A DNA stretch of 64,000 bases from Streptomyces flaveolus (lineage in GTDB: Bacteria; Actinomycetota; Actinomycetes; Streptomycetales; Streptomycetaceae), in assembly GCF_000716535.1 (NCBI RefSeq), contig NZ_JNWV01000015.1, forward strand, positions 118,262 through 182,261, written 5' to 3'. Within the stretch, counting starts at the first letter, position 1; each line of letters begins with the position of its first letter. This document shows, in pieces, positions 42,575 through 52,200 of the stretch. The notes beneath the pieces are model-generated. The model was not told the DNA's origin. It searched no databases and saw only the letters and a list, made by a program, of their open reading frames with translations. The position numbers and the translations under genes are program-made.

Positions 42575-45500
42575 TAGCGCACCCTTCTACGTCGTTTGCC
42601 GAGCTGGACCAGGCCGCGGCGGCGTGCGCCCGGTGCTGGTGGGGACGGTGGCTCCTCGGCCGGCCGTGGACCGGCGAGTAGACGCGCCTGGGCGCGCACG
42701 GTGGGGTATTCGAAGAGATCGGCGATGGCCAGGCTCACGTCGAACCGTTCGGCCAGCCCCGCGCGCAACCGCGTCACCAGAAGGGAATTGCCCCCGACGT
42801 CGAAGAAACTGCGGTCCGGGTCGAGATCACGGACGCCGAGGAGCGACTCCCACACACTCGCCACCTCCTGTTCGGCCTCTCGCTCGGCGGCGGAGAGCGG
42901 TACGCGGGGCGTACCGGAACCGGGTCCGCTCACGGCCGGCTCCCGTCCGGGCAGGGTGGCCGCGGCGGCACGGTCCGCCTTGCCGTTCGGCAGCCGGGGC
43001 AGGGCGTCGACCAGCAGGTAGCGGGTGGGCAGCATGGCGGACGGCAGCCGTCCGGCCAGTGCTTTCCGCAGCTCTCCCGTGGTCACGGCCGCTCCTGCGG
43101 CCATCTCCAGACGGGCCACGAGCCGCGCATGAGGCTGGCCCGGTGCCTCCACCACGACCACCGCGTCCGCCACGCCTGGCTGGGCGAGCAGGGCGGCTTC
43201 GATCTCGGCCAGTTCGATCCGGTGGCCATGGAGCTTGATCTGGTGGTCGGTCCGGCCGAGGAATTCCAGCAGCCCGTCGGTCCGCCAGCGCGCCCGGTCC
43301 CCGGTCAGGAAGAGGCGGCCGCCGGGCCGGGCTCCGAACGGATCCGGTACGAACCGCCCTGCCGTTCGGCCCGGGTGACCGAGGTATCCGTGGGCCACCC
43401 CGGGGCCTCCGACGGCGAGTTCGCCGGCGGTACCGGGGGGCACCGGCCGGCCGGCGCCGTCGAGGACCCGCAGCGAGGCGGAGGCGGCGGGCCGGCCGAT
43501 GGGCAGCCGGTCCTGCCCCGCCGGCGTTCGCGCGGGGACCGGGTACCAGCTGGCGTCGATGGACGTCTCCGTCGGGCCGTACATGTTCACCAGCCGCGCC
43601 TGTGGGAAAGCGGCACGGAACTCCTCGGCCAGCTGCGGCGGGAGTTCCTCGCCGCCGCAGAACACCCGTCGCAGCGAGGACGTCCCACGCAGGGCTGGCT
43701 CCGCCAGCAGGGCTTTGAGCAGCGCGGGAACGCATTGGAACGCTGTGATCCGCTCGGCCGCGATCAGCTCGGCGAGGGCGGACACATCACGTACCGGGGC
43801 GCCTGCCCGCTCGGGGAAGACGGCCGTGGCACCCGCACCCACGGGGCCGAGCAGTTCCCAGGCGGCGACGTCGAAGCCGGGCGAGGTCTGCACCAGGACC
43901 CGGTCGTCGGCGCCGAGCGGGAACTGCTTCTGCATCCAGGCGGCATGCCGCGCGACGCCTCGTCGGGGCACTGGCACCGCCCTCGGGGTGCCGGTCGATC
44001 CGGAGGTGAGGATGAGATAGGCGGCCCTGGCTCCGTCGCGGTCCAGGTCCGGGGCCGGTCCCGGCTGCTGCGCGGACGGCGTCGACACATCGACGAGATC
44101 CGCCACGGTCACCGTATGGTGCCACCCGAAGGCGTCGGGAGACGCGGCGACGACGAGGTCGGCCCGGACACCGCGTGCCGCCTGGGCGGTGCGGGCCGGT
44201 GGCCAGGCGGGGTCCAGGGCGAGCACGGTCGCCGCGCTTTCCAGTGCGGCGAGCCACAGCACCAGCAGATCCGGGCCCTGCGGCAGGTTCAGGCCCACGA
44301 TGTGACCGGGGCGTACCCCGTGCCGGGCGAGGCCCTGTCGGCAGCGGGTCACCCGGTCCGCGAGGTCACCGTAGGTGAGGCTCTGCCCGCCGACGCGGAC
44401 GGCCACCCGCTCCGGGGCACGCCGGGTCCAGTACCGGAAGCGGTCCGAAAGGCCGGGGTCCTCGTCCTCGAAGTCGCCCTCGCCCCAGGCCAGAACGGTC
44501 GCGCGGGCGGCCGGCGACAGCAGGCTGAGCTCGTCTACGCGCCGTCCGGGCGCGCCGGTGATCTCGTGCAGGGCGCACAGGAACTGCTCGGTCAGCCCTG
44601 CGGTGCGCTCGGCGGGGCAGATCCCGGCATGGGCGTGGAGCGCGACCCTCGCCCCGGACGAACCGTGGGCCGTGACCACCAGATCGAGGTCCGTGACCGC
44701 CCGGGGGAGCGCGGCGGAGTGCTGCCGTACGACGAGCCCCTGCGCCTCGTAGGTCTCTTCCCGCTCCAGGGACAGCATGGTCCGGGCCGGCCGGCCCACA
44801 CCATGGAGCCGACGCATGGTGGCCGCGTGTTCGGCGTAGGGACGGCCCCGGTCCTCGACGGCCGCTGCGACCGCCTGGCCGGTGGCGGAGAGCAGTTGGG
44901 AGACCGTGTCGTCGGTGGGCAGCCGCAGGCTCACGGGGACGGTGTTGATCAGACAGCCGATCCGGGGCCCGCCACCGGTTCTCAGATCGACCGGGGTGGC
45001 CACGCTGAACTCCCGTTCGCCGGCCTGTCGGCCGAGCACCAGCGACCAGGCGGCGAGCAGCACGGCGTAGGGCGTGACGCCCTCGCGGACGGCCGTGGTG
45101 TGCACCGACTGCCACAGGGAGTCCGGCAGTTCCTCGGTATGGAGCAGGGCGGGGGCAGCGTCGGCCGGTTCGGGCAGGCCGAAGCGGGCGGGCGGGGGCA
45201 GCCGGCGTGCGGGGCCCCGCACGCCGGGCAGCGTCGGCGCGTCCGTCGGGGGGCCGGACGACGGGGCCCGGCCGTACGCGGGGGAGCGGGGAGCGTCCTG
45301 TGTCAGCCGACGGAGCAGTTCCGCGGCCAGCACATGTGCGGACTCGCCGTCGAAGACGGTGTGGTGAACGCAGATCAGAGCCTCGTGGGCGGTGGCGCTC
45401 CACTCCAGCAGGCGGACCCTGAGGAGCGGGCCGGTCTCCAGGTCGAAGGGTTCGGCGCAGAGCCGTTCGTGCTCCCGGACGACGACGGACTCGCGATCGG

Positions 45501-47688
45501 CCGGTCCGAGCCCCGGTAGGGAGGCGTCGCTCCATGCGAAGTCGGCCGTGGTGCCGGCTTCCGGCCGGGGGCCGCCGGCCGTCGGCACGAACCGGGTGCG
45601 CAGGGCCGACTGGGAGCGGACGACCTCCTCGAACGCTGCCCGCACCTGCCCCGGACGCAGTGGCCCGTGCAGGGCGAGACGCAGGGGAACGTTGTGCACG
45701 GTGCTGTCCGGCTGCCGGGTCTGCTCGATCCACAGGGCGAGTTGTTCGGGCGTCAGACCGCGGTTGCCGTCGGCGCTCCCACCGAGGGGGGCCGGGTCCT
45801 GGTCCGTGACGCACAGGGCGGCGAGCGCCCTCGGGGTGCGGGCCCGGAACGCGTCCCCCACTCGTACCATCAGGCCGAGTTCGGCGTGCAGCGCCTGGGT
45901 GGCGCGCACCACGGCGAGGGAGTGCATGCCCAGGGCGAAGACGTCGTCGTCCGGCCCGAGCGAGGGCAGGGCGAGCAGCCGACCGAGGAGCGCGCTCACG
46001 CGGCCGATCAGGTCGGCGTCGGGGGCGGGTTCGGGAGTGGGGGCGGCTTCTGGTATGGGGGCGCCATCAGGTGCAGGTGTGGACTCGGGTGTGGGGCCGG
46101 GCTTGGCTGTGGGGCCGGACTCGGGTACCGGCGTGGGGTCGGCCCCGGGCACCTGGAGCCGACTTGCGTCGACCTTGCCGTTCGGCGTGCGGGGCAGTTG
46201 CCCCAGGGGGATGATGCGGCCCGGCAGGTGCGTCGGCGGCAGTCGGTCGGCGAGCCATGCGGCCGCCGTGGACGCGGTGACACCGTCCTGCGTGGCGATC
46301 CAGGCGACGAGTGTGTCGCCCAGCTCGCCGACCTGTCGTACCTCGCAGTGCGCGTCCCGCACGCCGGGCAGCTCACGCAGCAAGGACGCCGTCGCGGCCG
46401 TCTCGACTCGGTGACCGCGTATTTTGCGCTGCCCGTCGGTGCGGCCCAGGACGACGATCAGGCCGTCCTCGTCGGCCACGGCCCGGTCTCCGGTCCGATA
46501 CGCCCTGCGCCCCGGGACGCCGGAGGCGGGGTCGGGGACAAAGCCGGCCGCGGTGCGGCCGGGATCGTCGAGGTACCCCCACGCGGTGGGAACGCCGCCG
46601 ACCAGGAGTTCGCCGGGCTGTCCGGCCGGGACGGGGCGCAACGCGTCGTCCACGACACTCAGCCGTGCGCCCGCGAGACCGCGGCCCACGGGGAGAGGGC
46701 CGCTGCCCGCCAAGGCGTCGGTCGGCAGCTCGTGCATGGCGACGCCGACGCACGTCTCGGTGGGGCCGTAGTGGTTGAACACCCGGCACAGCGGGCGACG
46801 GGCGGCCAGCTCGCGCTGGAGTTCCGCGGTGAACTGCTCACCCCCCACGATGAGATGGCGGCGCGGAAGCCCGTGACGGCCTGTACTCAGGGCCAGTTGG
46901 GCCCTGAGCTGGCTCGGTGTGGTCTTCACCAGATCGAGCCGGTGCCGGTCCACATAGGCGGTGAACGCCACGGGGTCGCGGACGACGTCCTCCGCCACCA
47001 GATGCAGTTCGGCTCCGCACAACAGTGCCGGAAAGACGGCGGTGTACGACAGGTCCGCTGCCAACGTGGTCACCGCTGCCAGCTTCCGGCCCCGCAACTG
47101 TGCCGGTCCACCGAGGAACGCCACGAAGTCCCGGACGTAGCGGGCGTGTGCGTCGACCGGGACGGCCACGTGCTTGGGCGCCCCGGTGGTGCCGGAGGTC
47201 GCGAGCACGTACGCGATGTCGCCGTCGGTGTCGAGGACGGTCGTCGGCGCTGCTCCGGGCAGGGTCCCGGCTTCCGGTTGTGCCACAGACAGGACCCTCG
47301 CGCGCTCCGGTCCCGTCGGCCCGAAGACGGCTTCCGCCCCCGCCGCACAGATCAGTGCGGGAACGTCGAGCGAATTGATCCGCCGAGTTGCCAGAGTCTT
47401 CGGGAGACCGGGTTCCAGAGGGAAAAAAGGAATTCCCGCCCTGAGGCAGGCAAGGAATGCGACGATGGTTTCCGCCCGGCGCTCGGCAAGGACGGCGACC
47501 ACACGTCCGGGCTGGATCTCGGAAACGAGACGGCGGGCCAGTTCGGCGGAGGATAGCAGAACTTCTTCGGCCGTCCAGACATCGGCCGAAGCGACGATCG
47601 CCTGCCGCTTGCCGCGCAGTTGGAGCGCCTCGACAACGGCACGCACGAAGGGGCCGCGAGGACCGGCGTACTCATTGGGGATACTCAT
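42574..47688 (-). CDS. NRPS A-T-C-A-T, first A domain with an Asp-like code
   Basis: 1704 residues; ATG at 47688 has AGGTGAG upstream. A1 (1-510): LATSGTTGAPK, NHYGPTETC; hand-read pocket D-L-T-K-I-G-H-V-G, very like Asp codes (Asn codes carry Glu at the seventh position). Pro-rich linker 512-557. T1 with LGMHSL, Ser590 (Gly to Met change). C (~645-1085) with HHTVFDG 775-781. A2 with GFDVAAWELLG and NMYGPTETSID; pocket D-V-W-Q-F-G-M-I-D, Ser-like in outline, perhaps for Ser, Dap or ureidoalanine. T2 Ser about 1635. The C-terminus is strongly basic (QLGKRRRRVR), possibly a docking tail. It starts without a C domain, as loading modules do. Confidence 0.88.
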   Translation of the reverse strand: MSIPNEYAGPRGPFVRAVVEALQLRGKRQAIVASADVWTAEEVLLSSAELARRLVSEIQPGRVVAVLAERRAETIVAFLACLRAGIPFFPLEPGLPKTLATRRINSLDVPALICAAGAEAVFGPTGPERARVLSVAQPEAGTLPGAAPTTVLDTDGDIAYVLATSGTTGAPKHVAVPVDAHARYVRDFVAFLGGPAQLRGRKLAAVTTLAADLSYTAVFPALLCGAELHLVAEDVVRDPVAFTAYVDRHRLDLVKTTPSQLRAQLALSTGRHGLPRRHLIVGGEQFTAELQRELAARRPLCRVFNHYGPTETCVGVAMHELPTDALAGSGPLPVGRGLAGARLSVVDDALRPVPAGQPGELLVGGVPTAWGYLDDPGRTAAGFVPDPASGVPGRRAYRTGDRAVADEDGLIVVLGRTDGQRKIRGHRVETAATASLLRELPGVRDAHCEVRQVGELGDTLVAWIATQDGVTASTAAAWLADRLPPTHLPGRIIPLGQLPRTPNGKVDASRLQVPGADPTPVPESGPTAKPGPTPESTPAPDGAPIPEAAPTPEPAPDADLIGRVSALLGRLLALPSLGPDDDVFALGMHSLAVVRATQALHAELGLMVRVGDAFRARTPRALAALCVTDQDPAPLGGSADGNRGLTPEQLALWIEQTRQPDSTVHNVPLRLALHGPLRPGQVRAAFEEVVRSQSALRTRFVPTAGGPRPEAGTTADFAWSDASLPGLGPADRESVVVREHERLCAEPFDLETGPLLRVRLLEWSATAHEALICVHHTVFDGESAHVLAAELLRRLTQDAPRSPAYGRAPSSGPPTDAPTLPGVRGPARRLPPPARFGLPEPADAAPALLHTEELPDSLWQSVHTTAVREGVTPYAVLLAAWSLVLGRQAGEREFSVATPVDLRTGGGPRIGCLINTVPVSLRLPTDDTVSQLLSATGQAVAAAVEDRGRPYAEHAATMRRLHGVGRPARTMLSLEREETYEAQGLVVRQHSAALPRAVTDLDLVVTAHGSSGARVALHAHAGICPAERTAGLTEQFLCALHEITGAPGRRVDELSLLSPAARATVLAWGEGDFEDEDPGLSDRFRYWTRRAPERVAVRVGGQSLTYGDLADRVTRCRQGLARHGVRPGHIVGLNLPQGPDLLVLWLAALESAATVLALDPAWPPARTAQAARGVRADLVVAASPDAFGWHHTVTVADLVDVSTPSAQQPGPAPDLDRDGARAAYLILTSGSTGTPRAVPVPRRGVARHAAWMQKQFPLGADDRVLVQTSPGFDVAAWELLGPVGAGATAVFPERAGAPVRDVSALAELIAAERITAFQCVPALLKALLAEPALRGTSSLRRVFCGGEELPPQLAEEFRAAFPQARLVNMYGPTETSIDASWYPVPARTPAGQDRLPIGRPAASASLRVLDGAGRPVPPGTAGELAVGGPGVAHGYLGHPGRTAGRFVPDPFGARPGGRLFLTGDRARWRTDGLLEFLGRTDHQIKLHGHRIELAEIEAALLAQPGVADAVVVVEAPGQPHARLVARLEMAAGAAVTTGELRKALAGRLPSAMLPTRYLLVDALPRLPNGKADRAAAATLPGREPAVSGPGSGTPRVPLSAAEREAEQEVASVWESLLGVRDLDPDRSFFDVGGNSLLVTRLRAGLAERFDVSLAIADLFEYPTVRAQARLLAGPRPAEEPPSPPAPGARRRGLVQLGKRRRRVR

Positions 47689-48064
47689 CAACTCACCTGT
47701 TTCGCAAGGCACTTGCTCGACTCAAGAGATGCCTGACGGCGAGGTCGCCGACGATGGATCATGCTTTCGCCCGTCTCCGGCGCAGTCCAGGGATCGGCGT
47801 TGCGAGTGGGCGTCATGGCGAGTGACGGCCGCCGCTGCCGCGATTCTCGGATGCCGAGACGTTCGGGCCGTGCGAGAGCAATACGCATGGAATATGTGCG
47901 ATTATTCGTCACCGAAGTGTGCCGTACCGAGCCTTCACGGCGTGCTACGTCTTCCGCGTACCGCGCGCACAGTGGACGCACCGCCGACCCCAGGACCGGT
48001 CGGTCATTACCCTCTCTCAGGTTCTCTCTCTCGGACTGCCCTCCCCAGGAATGGAAAGACGACG
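47689..48064. promoter_or_regulatory. Divergent promoter region between the two biosynthetic operons
   Basis: 376 bp with no recognised gene. It must hold promoters for both the long minus-strand operon and the + strand Gfo/Idh-NRPS-PKS operon. On the minus strand a 42-codon frame from ATG 47816 (TRNADPWTAPETGESMIHRR, ending SSKCLAKQVS) stops at 47688 with TGATG overlap to the NRPS start, so it could be a coupled leader, though it has no clear ribosome site. GGCACTTG...CAAGAGATGCC near 47709-47734 is an imperfect palindrome, a possible operator. Confidence 0.5.
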
Positions 48065-48994
48065 ATGCGTCTCGTAGCGGCTGTGCTCGGAAGCGGCCCG
48101 GCCGTGTGGAGTTCGGCCGCAGCCCTGGAACAGAGCGGGCTCTTCGACGTCCACAGCACAGTGGATCTCGACGACCACCCGCCACTGGGCCGATCCGAGC
48201 TGATTCGGCACCGGGTGCGCCGGATCCTCGAGGCGGACCGGCTCCATCTGGTGCTGCTCTGCGCACCGCACGCGGAGCGCATGATGTTGGGTCGCGCGGC
48301 CCTTGAGGCCGGCAAGTCGGTTCTCCTCGACGAGCCACCGCCCCTGTCCGTCGCCGAGTTCGAGGCGCTCACCGCGCTGGCCAGGCGGGGGACGGGCCGG
48401 CTCGGCATGCTTCCGGCACCCGGGGTCCTCCTGGAGGAGGGCCCCATCACCGCTCCTTGGTCCCGGAGGGCGACCGGTACGCTCCACGTCTCTCAGTTCA
48501 GGCCCGCCGAGGCATACCGTGCGTCCTTCTGGCCTTTCGGCGCCGCCGCCCGAGCGCCCGGTACCGCGGTGCAGCCCGCGAACGCCGGCTCCGTCCGGGC
48601 ACTGGCCCCGTACCTCGATCTGGCCTGCAGGCTCCTCGGCGCGCCCGTAGCCGCCCTGACCAAGGGGATCGAGCAGGGCAGGATCACCGGGGTGCTGCAC
48701 TTCGCCTCCGGTGCCCAGCTGGCCCTGGCCGCGACGTCCGACTCCCCCGTGCACCGCGCCGACCTCTCGCTGCTCGACGTACACCGTCGGCTGGTCCTCG
48801 ACGGCACGCGCCTTCACTACAGCGACGACCGGCATTCCCAGTCGCTCACCCTGTCGTCGGGGCCCGCGCTGCTGCAGGCCGGGCTGGAGGACATGGCCCG
48901 GTCCATCACACACGGCTGCGAGCCGGTGCACTGCGCCGTGACATTCGGCCATGGGCTGAGCCGCGCACTGGAGCTTCTCCGTCTCACCCCCTGA
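48065..48994 (+). CDS. Gfo/Idh/MocA-like oxidoreductase
   Basis: 309 residues from ATG 48065 with AGGAATGGAAAG upstream. N-terminal Rossmann fold: RLVAAVLGSGPAVWSSAAAL, LHLVLLCAPHAERMMLGRAA and EAGKSVLLDEPPPLSVAEFE, where canonical members have E-K-P; here EPP, so the usual catalytic Lys is replaced by Pro. The C-terminal part is a beta-sheet domain (ITGVLHFASGAQLALAATSD). It may use NAD(P) to form or reduce an imine or keto precursor, or be a non-catalytic relative. First gene of the + strand operon. Confidence 0.7.
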   Translation: MRLVAAVLGSGPAVWSSAAALEQSGLFDVHSTVDLDDHPPLGRSELIRHRVRRILEADRLHLVLLCAPHAERMMLGRAALEAGKSVLLDEPPPLSVAEFEALTALARRGTGRLGMLPAPGVLLEEGPITAPWSRRATGTLHVSQFRPAEAYRASFWPFGAAARAPGTAVQPANAGSVRALAPYLDLACRLLGAPVAALTKGIEQGRITGVLHFASGAQLALAATSDSPVHRADLSLLDVHRRLVLDGTRLHYSDDRHSQSLTLSSGPALLQAGLEDMARSITHGCEPVHCAVTFGHGLSRALELLRLTP

Positions 48995-49140
48995 GACGAC
49001 CGGCGGCTCTGGCTTGCTCCCGTCATGGCAGGCCCCCGGCGCACGAGGGCTCTGGACTGGCTGATCATGGCGAACCGATCATTGCCGTACCGAACGCGGC
49101 CCGTCCGGGGCCGGCGACCGGAGCGGAGGGAGGGGCAGCC

Positions 49141-49173
49141 GTGGAGATCATTCTCATCTCCGGTTGGTGGTAA
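49141..49173 (+). CDS. Ten-codon leader peptide ending Trp-Trp-stop (putative attenuator)
   Basis: GTG at 49141, preceded by GGAGGGAGGGG, encodes MEIILISGWW and stops at TAA 49171. Tandem TGG codons just before a stop are the hallmark of trp-type ribosome attenuation. CCGGTT (49160-49165) and AACCGG (49172-49177) form a hairpin that encloses the TGGTGG codons. It lies 100 bases upstream of the NRPS start. Tryptophan-dependent control of the NRPS-PKS operon is inferred; I could not define a full terminator/antiterminator pair. Confidence 0.6.
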   Translation: MEIILISGWW

Positions 49174-49261
49174 CCGGCCCCGCGGTCCGAGGCCGCAGGC
49201 GATCGCACAGGGCGAGAACCCGCGCCGCGTCCAGGGATCGCTCATCACCCGTCACCGAACC

Positions 49262-49275
49262 AGGAGGGTCCGTTG
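49262..49275 (+). promoter_or_regulatory. Ribosome site that fixes a TTG start for the NRPS
   Basis: AGGAGG at 49262-49267 is 5 bases before TTG 49273. The next ATG (49297, TGHDRT) has no comparable site, so the rare TTG start is preferred. A rare start may reduce translation. Confidence 0.65.
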
Positions 49276-52200
49276 AGGACATCCGCTCTGCCAGGGATGA
49301 CCGGTCACGACCGCACACGGCGGCAACTGCTGCACACGCCGGTGCTCGACCAGGCGGCGCTGACGCCGACGGCCCCTGCCGTCCGGCAGTGGGACGACCG
49401 CCTGACCTACGGCGAGTTGACGGACCGCGCCGCCGGTCTCGCCGAGCAACTGCGCCGACTGGGCGCCGGGCCCGAGATCCGTGTGGGCGTCTGCGGACAC
49501 CGCACGCCGGCTCTGCTCACGGCCGTCCTCGCCGTCCTGTTGAGCGGGGGCGCGTACGTGCCCCTCGACCCCGCTCACCCGCGGAGACGCCTCGCCGAGG
49601 TGGTGGCGGACGCGGACATCACCGTCGCACTCGTGGACGAGGCCGGCGACGCCCGACTCGACGGGCTGGTATCGCACCGTGTACGGCTCGACGGACCCGG
49701 CGGTCCGGCTGCGGCTCGCCCCTCGGGGGACGGGGGCGCGCACCCCGTGTCCGCGGCGCCGCGGGAGACCAACGCCGCCTATGTGCTCTACACCTCCGGC
49801 TCGACGGGACGGCCCAAAGGCGTCGTGGTCACCCACCGCAACGCCGCCGGCTTCGTCGCAATGGCAGGCGGCCGGTTCGGCGACGGTCCTGCCGGACGGG
49901 CGGTGGCCTTCTCGTCCTTCGGATTCGACGTGTCCGTCCTGGACGTGTTCGTGCCCCTCGCACGGGGCGGCTGCGTCCAGCTCGTACCGGACCGTGATCG
50001 GACGGATCCCGGCCGTCTCCAGGCGTTCCTCGAGGCCCATGAGGTGACATGGGGCGCCATCGCACCGCCTCTGCTGCCCCTGCTGGAGCCCGACCGGCTC
50101 CCCGCCCTGGCCGACGTCATCACCGCGGGCGAACCCCCGGATCCGGAACAGGTGGCCCGCTGGACCCGGCGGCACGGCCGCCGTTTCCACAACTGGTACG
50201 GGCCGACCGAGACGACCGTCTGTGTCACCGGCGCCGAACTGAGCGGCGAGTGGCACAGCCCGCTCCCCATCGGCATGCCGCTGCCGGGAACCACCACGCA
50301 CGTCCTCGGCGAGGACCTCAGACCGAGCCCGCCGGGCGTCCCCGGCGAACTGTGCATCGGCGGCCCGCAGGTGACCCGGGGTTATCTGGGCCGCCCCGGG
50401 CTCACGGCCGAGCGTTTCGTCCCGGACCCCTTCGGTTCCCGGCCGGGCGAGCGCCTGTACCGCACCGGCGACCGCGTGCTGCTCGACGAACGGGGACAGC
50501 TCCTGTACCTCGGCCGCGGCGACCGCCAGGTCAAGATCCGCGGCCAGCGTGTCGAACTGGGCGAGGTCGAGAGTGTGGTGCGTGCCCACCCGCAGGTCGG
50601 GCAGGTCGTCGCGGACGTCCGAGACGACAACCTCACGGTGTACGTGACTCCCCTGGACGCTCCGGGTTTCGAGGAGACCGTGCGGCACTGCGCGGGCCGA
50701 CTGCCTTCGTACATGATCCCCACCCGGGTGGTCCTGCTCGCCACCCTGCCGTTGACGGCCGCCGGGAAGACGGACATGGCCGCGCTGCGCCGCATCGAAC
50801 GCATACGGTCCTCGGGCGGGCGCCCGCCTTACACCCCCGACGAGCGTGCCGTCGCCGGTGTCTGGGCCGGGTTGTTCGGGGACCCCGAGCCGGCCCTCGA
50901 CGACGACTTCCTCGAGCAGGGCGGCACCTCCCTGCTGGCCATGCGACTGGTGTCCACGCTCCGCCACGAGCTGGGGCGCGACGTGTCGGTGGCGGACGTC
51001 TTCACCGCCCGCACCCTGGAACGTCTCGCCGCCCGGGTCGCCACCTGCCCACCCCTCGCCCATCGTGCGCTGCCCTCGGGAAGCCATCCAGGACTCACGT
51101 CCCTGCAACGGCGCATGTGGTTCGTGGAGCGACTCGCCGGCGGCGCACCGGTCCACACCATCTCCCTCGCCTACCGGTGCACGGGCCCGGCGGACCTCGA
51201 CGCGCTGCGCCGTGCGCTGCGCGCCGTCGTGGAACGGCATGAAGTCCTGCGTTGGCGCGTCCAGGACGACGACGGGATCCCCTACGCCACGGTTTTGTCG
51301 CCGCCCGAAGCCGAACAGCTGCTGCCCGAACCCGGGGAGAGCACCGGTGAGGACGTGCTCGCGGCCGTCCTGGAGCAGGAGGCTGGGACACCCTTCGACC
51401 TGGCTGCGGGGCCCCTGTGGAGGTCCCGACTGCTACGCCTGGGCCCCGAGGACCATGTGCTGGCCCTCAGCTTCCACCACGCGGTTTTCGACGGCTGGTC
51501 CCAGGAGGTCCTGCTGGACGAACTGGGGGCCCACTACGCCGCCGAACGTCAGGTTCCCGGAGCCCGCCGCCCGGCGGTGGGCACGACCACGTTCGCCGAC
51601 TACGCCGCCTGGCTGCGCGAGCGCAGGGCCGAGCGCTCCGCCGCGGACACCGCGTGGTGGCGGGAGCATCTGGCCGGGGCTTCCACCGTGCTCGACCTGC
51701 CGCGCGACCATGTGCGTCCGCCGGTACAGACGTTCCGGGGCGCCCAGGCCCACTCCGACGCCGGTGAGAAGACCGCCCGCCGGGTACAGGAGCTGGCCGA
51801 GCGCCTCGGCACCACGCCCGGTGCGGTGCTCCTCGCCGCCTTCGGCCTCCTGCTGCGCAGGCTCACCGGGGAGCGCGACCTAGTGATCGGCGCGCCCTTC
51901 GCCGACCGGCGGCACACCGCTTTCGAGTCGCTCGTGGGCCCCTGCGTGGAGATTCTGCCGCTGCGGCTCGTGGTCGACGACGAGGCCGACTTCACAGAAC
52001 ACGTCCGGCGCGCCCACGCCGAACTCGCCGCCGCGCGCGACCACATGGACACCTCGCTGGAGCAGATCGTCCGCGCCATGGGACTCGGCCGCGATCCGGC
52101 GCGCGGTGCCCTGGTCCAGGTGCTCTTCAACCTCCACGACTTCCACGGCGTGCCGCTGCACCTCGACGGACTCGCCACGCGCCCGCTCCCCGCCGGCCTG

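Noticed and set aside
47688..47816. 42-codon upstream frame overlapping the NRPS start (TGATG)
   Set aside because: No ribosome site and no known leader motif; kept as a remark on the divergent promoter region, not as a gene.
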